From Agrobacterium tumefaciens (GTDB taxonomy: Bacteria; Pseudomonadota; Alphaproteobacteria; Rhizobiales; Rhizobiaceae): a DNA stretch of 64,000 nucleotides. Both the position numbers and the translations under genes were made by a program. Location: positions 1 through 64,000 of the forward strand of contig NZ_SUPW01000008.1 of the NCBI RefSeq assembly GCF_013337285.1. The letters are read 5' to 3'. The notes below the pieces were generated by a model. It was not told the DNA's origin and searched no databases. It was given only the letters and a program-made list of their open reading frames with translations. Below, one piece after another: positions 62,150-64,000 of the stretch (positions are counted from its first letter, which is position 1; each line of letters begins with the position of its first letter).

Positions 62150-62644
62150 GTGAAACAGTCTTCGCTTGATGCAGAAGGGCACCTTTCGCCCTATGACCGG
62201 CTCGCCGCGCTCGGCATCTCCCTGCCGCCGCCGCCGCCGCCAATCGCCAATTTCGTCACCCACGTGGTGGAAGGCAACATGCTTTATCTCTCGGGCCAGG
62301 GGCCGCGGGAGGAAAACGGCCATCTTTATGCCGGCAAGGTCGGCGCGGAAATCGGGCTGGAAGAGGCTTATAATCATGCGCGCCTCACCGGCATCAATCT
62401 GCTTGCCGTCATGCATGAGGCGCTGGGTGATCTGTCGCGGGTGAAAAAAGTGGTCAAGCTGCTCGGCATGGTCAATGCCGTCAGCGATTTCCGCGATCAC
62501 CCGAGCGTTATCAATGGCTGCTCCGATCTCTTCATCGATGTGTTCGGCGATGCGGGACAACATGCTCGCTCCGCCGTCGGTTTCGGCTCATTGCCGGGCA
62601 ACATCACCGTTGAGATCGAAGCCATCGTCGCGCTCAAGGGGTGA
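62150..62644 (+). CDS. RidA/YjgF-family protein
   Basis: This 164-residue protein starts at GTG 62150, with GAGGAA upstream. A short N-terminal extension with seven consecutive Pro residues precedes the Rid core (Y-L-S-G-Q-G-P; V-K-K-V-V-K-L-L-G-M-V; R-S-A-V-G-F-G-S-L-P). The expected active-site Arg is present in H-A-R-S-A-V-G. Rid proteins hydrolyse enamine/imine intermediates released by PLP enzymes. It lies between the amidohydrolase and the PLP enzyme, with its stop six bases from the IclR stop on the opposite strand. Confidence 0.88.
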   Translation: MKQSSLDAEGHLSPYDRLAALGISLPPPPPPIANFVTHVVEGNMLYLSGQGPREENGHLYAGKVGAEIGLEEAYNHARLTGINLLAVMHEALGDLSRVKKVVKLLGMVNAVSDFRDHPSVINGCSDLFIDVFGDAGQHARSAVGFGSLPGNITVEIEAIVALKG

Positions 62645-62650
62645 GGCCGT

Positions 62651-63487
62651 TTAATGGTTGCGCCAGCCCATCAGCTTTTCGATCCGTTCTGCCGAGACCC
62701 TGACCTGTTCGGTGTAATGGTTTTCGTCCGCCAGCACCTTCTGTTCCGGCAGCACGATGGAAATCGTCGCAACGCATTCGCCCCTGTTGTCGCAGATCGG
62801 CGAGGCGATGCAGGCGACGGCGTAATCGGATTCGGCGACCTGTATCGACAGCCGGTCATGGAAGGCGGCGCCTGCCGATTGCGACAGGGTCTCCGGGTTG
62901 ATTTCCGCGCGGCCGGTGGGCGAGGTGCGGGCGCAGCGCTTGAACAGTTCGACACGCTCCGCCTCCGGCAGATGGCCGACGAGCAGGCGGCCGGAGGCCG
63001 TCCAGTTCAGGGGAACACGGGTGCCGACGCGCGACGCGACCTGAAAATGGCTTGGACCATCGGCCATGGCCAGAACAAGCATATGGTCGCCATCGCGGCC
63101 GCAAAGCTGCACGGTTTCGCCCGCATGGCGGCACAGATCATGCATTTCGTGGGTGGCGACGCCCATGAAATCCAGCGAGCGGGCATAGGCGAGGCCATAG
63201 TGATAAAGCCGCGCACCGAGCCAGATATTGCCATCGGCATTGCGTGCCAGCATGTTCTTTTCGACGAGATCGTCAACGATCACATAGACGGTGGAAAGCG
63301 GCGCCTTGATCGCCTTGGCAATCGCGTAAGCGCCGGCCGGCGATCCGGTTTCGTAAAGGTAATCAATAACCTGAAGCGCACGGTCGATGCCGCTGACGCG
63401 CGAGCGCTTGGCCGTCTTCGAGTCCGGATTTTCCTCCGTGGGAGACACGGTGGCTGAAGGCATTTCGTCCAGTCTATGGGCGTCCAA
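62651..63487 (-). CDS. IclR-family transcriptional regulator
   Basis: This 278-residue regulator has a winged helix near 35-90 (A-L-Q-V-I-D-Y-L-Y-E and A-I-A-K-A-I-K-A-P-L-S-T-V-Y) and an IclR effector domain with W-T-A-S-G-R-L-L-V-G. The start is probably TTG 63487, with GGAG six bases upstream; the ATG at 63463 lacks a good site. It is convergent with ridA and divergent from the SelA-like gene. It probably controls both the transporter operon and the PLP enzyme, whose promoters share a 10-bp element. Confidence 0.9.
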   Translation of the reverse strand: MDAHRLDEMPSATVSPTEENPDSKTAKRSRVSGIDRALQVIDYLYETGSPAGAYAIAKAIKAPLSTVYVIVDDLVEKNMLARNADGNIWLGARLYHYGLAYARSLDFMGVATHEMHDLCRHAGETVQLCGRDGDHMLVLAMADGPSHFQVASRVGTRVPLNWTASGRLLVGHLPEAERVELFKRCARTSPTGRAEINPETLSQSAGAAFHDRLSIQVAESDYAVACIASPICDNRGECVATISIVLPEQKVLADENHYTEQVRVSAERIEKLMGWRNH

Positions 63488-63520
63488 TTTTGGCTCCTCA
63501 TGAATTTCGAGAAGCTATTA

Positions 63521-63530
63521 CATTATTATG
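63521..63530. promoter_or_regulatory. Candidate IclR operator core
   Basis: CATTATTATG lies in the 88-base divergent gap and is the reverse complement of 57348-57357 upstream of the binding-protein gene. Both copies are followed within a few bases by ATATG on the same strand. Confidence 0.4.
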
Positions 63531-63575
63531 GCATATATGTCGATGCCCATCGCATCGCAAAGATAGGAGAAAGAT

Positions 63576-64000
63576 ATGACCGCGGATATCAGAAGCAGGA
63601 TCGGCCTTCGCCCGGTCATCAACGTCTCGGGCACCATGACCTCGCTCGGCGCGTCGATTGTCGTTCCCGAGGCCGTTCAGGCCATGGCGGACATCCTGCC
63701 GCAATTCGTCGAGATCAATGATCTGCAACGCAAGGCGAGCGCGATCATTGCAAGGCTGACGGGCGGTGAGGCCGGTTTCGTCACGGCGTCCTGCTCCTCC
63801 GGCATCAGCCTTGCTGTGGCGGGTGCGATTACTGGCAATAATCTGCTGGCCATCGAAAAGCTGCCGGATGTCGCGCCTGAGAAGAACGAAGTGCTGGTGC
63901 AGATGGGGCATGTGGTGAGCTACGGCGCGCCGGTGGATCAGGCAATCCGGCTTGCCGGCGGCAAGGTGGTGCTGGTGGGGCAGGCGACATCGACCCACCG
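63576..64000 (+). CDS. SelA-like PLP-dependent enzyme (DgaE type), 5' part
   Basis: The open frame from ATG 63576 (AGGAGAAAG upstream) reaches the window edge after 141 codons. The sequence ([19 protein letters not shown], then [17 protein letters not shown]) is that of the SelA/DgaE aminotransferase-fold group. These are annotated as selenocysteine synthase but often act as D-glucosaminate-6-phosphate-type ammonia lyases. No selenocysteine machinery is visible here, so a catabolic lyase role fits the amidohydrolase and RidA context. The PLP lysine lies beyond the window. Confidence 0.85.
   Translation, partial: MTADIRSRIGLRPVINVSGTMTSLGASIVVPEAVQAMADILPQFVEINDLQRKASAIIARLTGGEAGFVTASCSSGISLAVAGAITGNNLLAIEKLPDVAPEKNEVLVQMGHVVSYGAPVDQAIRLAGGKVVLVGQATSTH

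Noticed and set aside
63576-64000. Selenocysteine synthase (SelA) function for the last gene
   Set aside because: The catabolic neighbours and the DgaE-like N-terminus fit a PLP ammonia lyase better, and no selA-linked selB or selC is seen. The C-terminal part is outside the window.

Overview
The window looks like a chromosomal segment of Agrobacterium (a C58-like A. tumefaciens/A. fabrum; by recollection of gene order, its linear chromosome). Grounds: the Rhizobiales cellulose locus (celABC plus celDE), the complete sulfoquinovose monooxygenase (smo) cluster described in Agrobacterium, a BA14K protein, an IalB-family protein and two families of rhizobial intergenic inverted repeats. GC content is high throughout. 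The intergenic DNA around 49.8-57.3 kb is clearly more AT-rich. No rRNA, tRNA, CRISPR array, transposase or integrase was seen.

Layout. 1-12.8 kb: the 5' part of an AGE-type sugar isomerase, then bcsN-bcsA-bcsB-bcsZ-bcsK (four-base overlaps from bcsA onward), convergent with bcsL(celD)-bcsM(celE). This is a cellulose system without a BcsC porin. 13-15.6 kb: a short-chain dehydrogenase, a class III aminotransferase and an EamA transporter. 15.8-20.6 kb: dctA divergent from dctB-dctD, with a sigma-54 promoter and two DctD-type enhancer palindromes. 20.6-24.7 kb: a BA14K protein and dadA-dadX divergent from an Lrp-type regulator, flanked by two different long inverted repeats. 24.7-28.8 kb: a thiamine salvage and transport operon (thiX-thiY-thiM-thiE-thiD) behind a TPP riboswitch.

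28.9-38.9 kb: the sulfoquinovose regulon. smoE-F-G-H-I handle import and glycoside cleavage, smoD is the GntR regulator, and divergent smoC-B-A carry out oxidative desulfonation. Two near-identical 24-bp elements sit on the smoC and smoE promoters. 39.1-43.7 kb: a large autotransporter overlapping an IalB-family gene. 43.7-48.1 kb: an RND efflux pump with its adaptor, preceded by two palindromes. 48.5-57.0 kb: a surface or secretion block on one strand, holding a polysaccharide export lipoprotein, a membrane acyltransferase, an RTX protein, its type I ABC transporter and adaptor, and a GT4 glycosyltransferase.

57.4-64 kb: a catabolic cluster with a peptide-type ABC binding protein and two permeases, a cog3964 amidohydrolase, a RidA-family protein, a divergent IclR regulator, and the start of a SelA-like PLP enzyme that runs off the window. 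Together they suggest uptake of an N-acylated or esterified amino compound, deacylation, PLP-dependent ammonia elimination and enamine clean-up. This is the least understood system here. Its two promoter regions share a 10-bp element.
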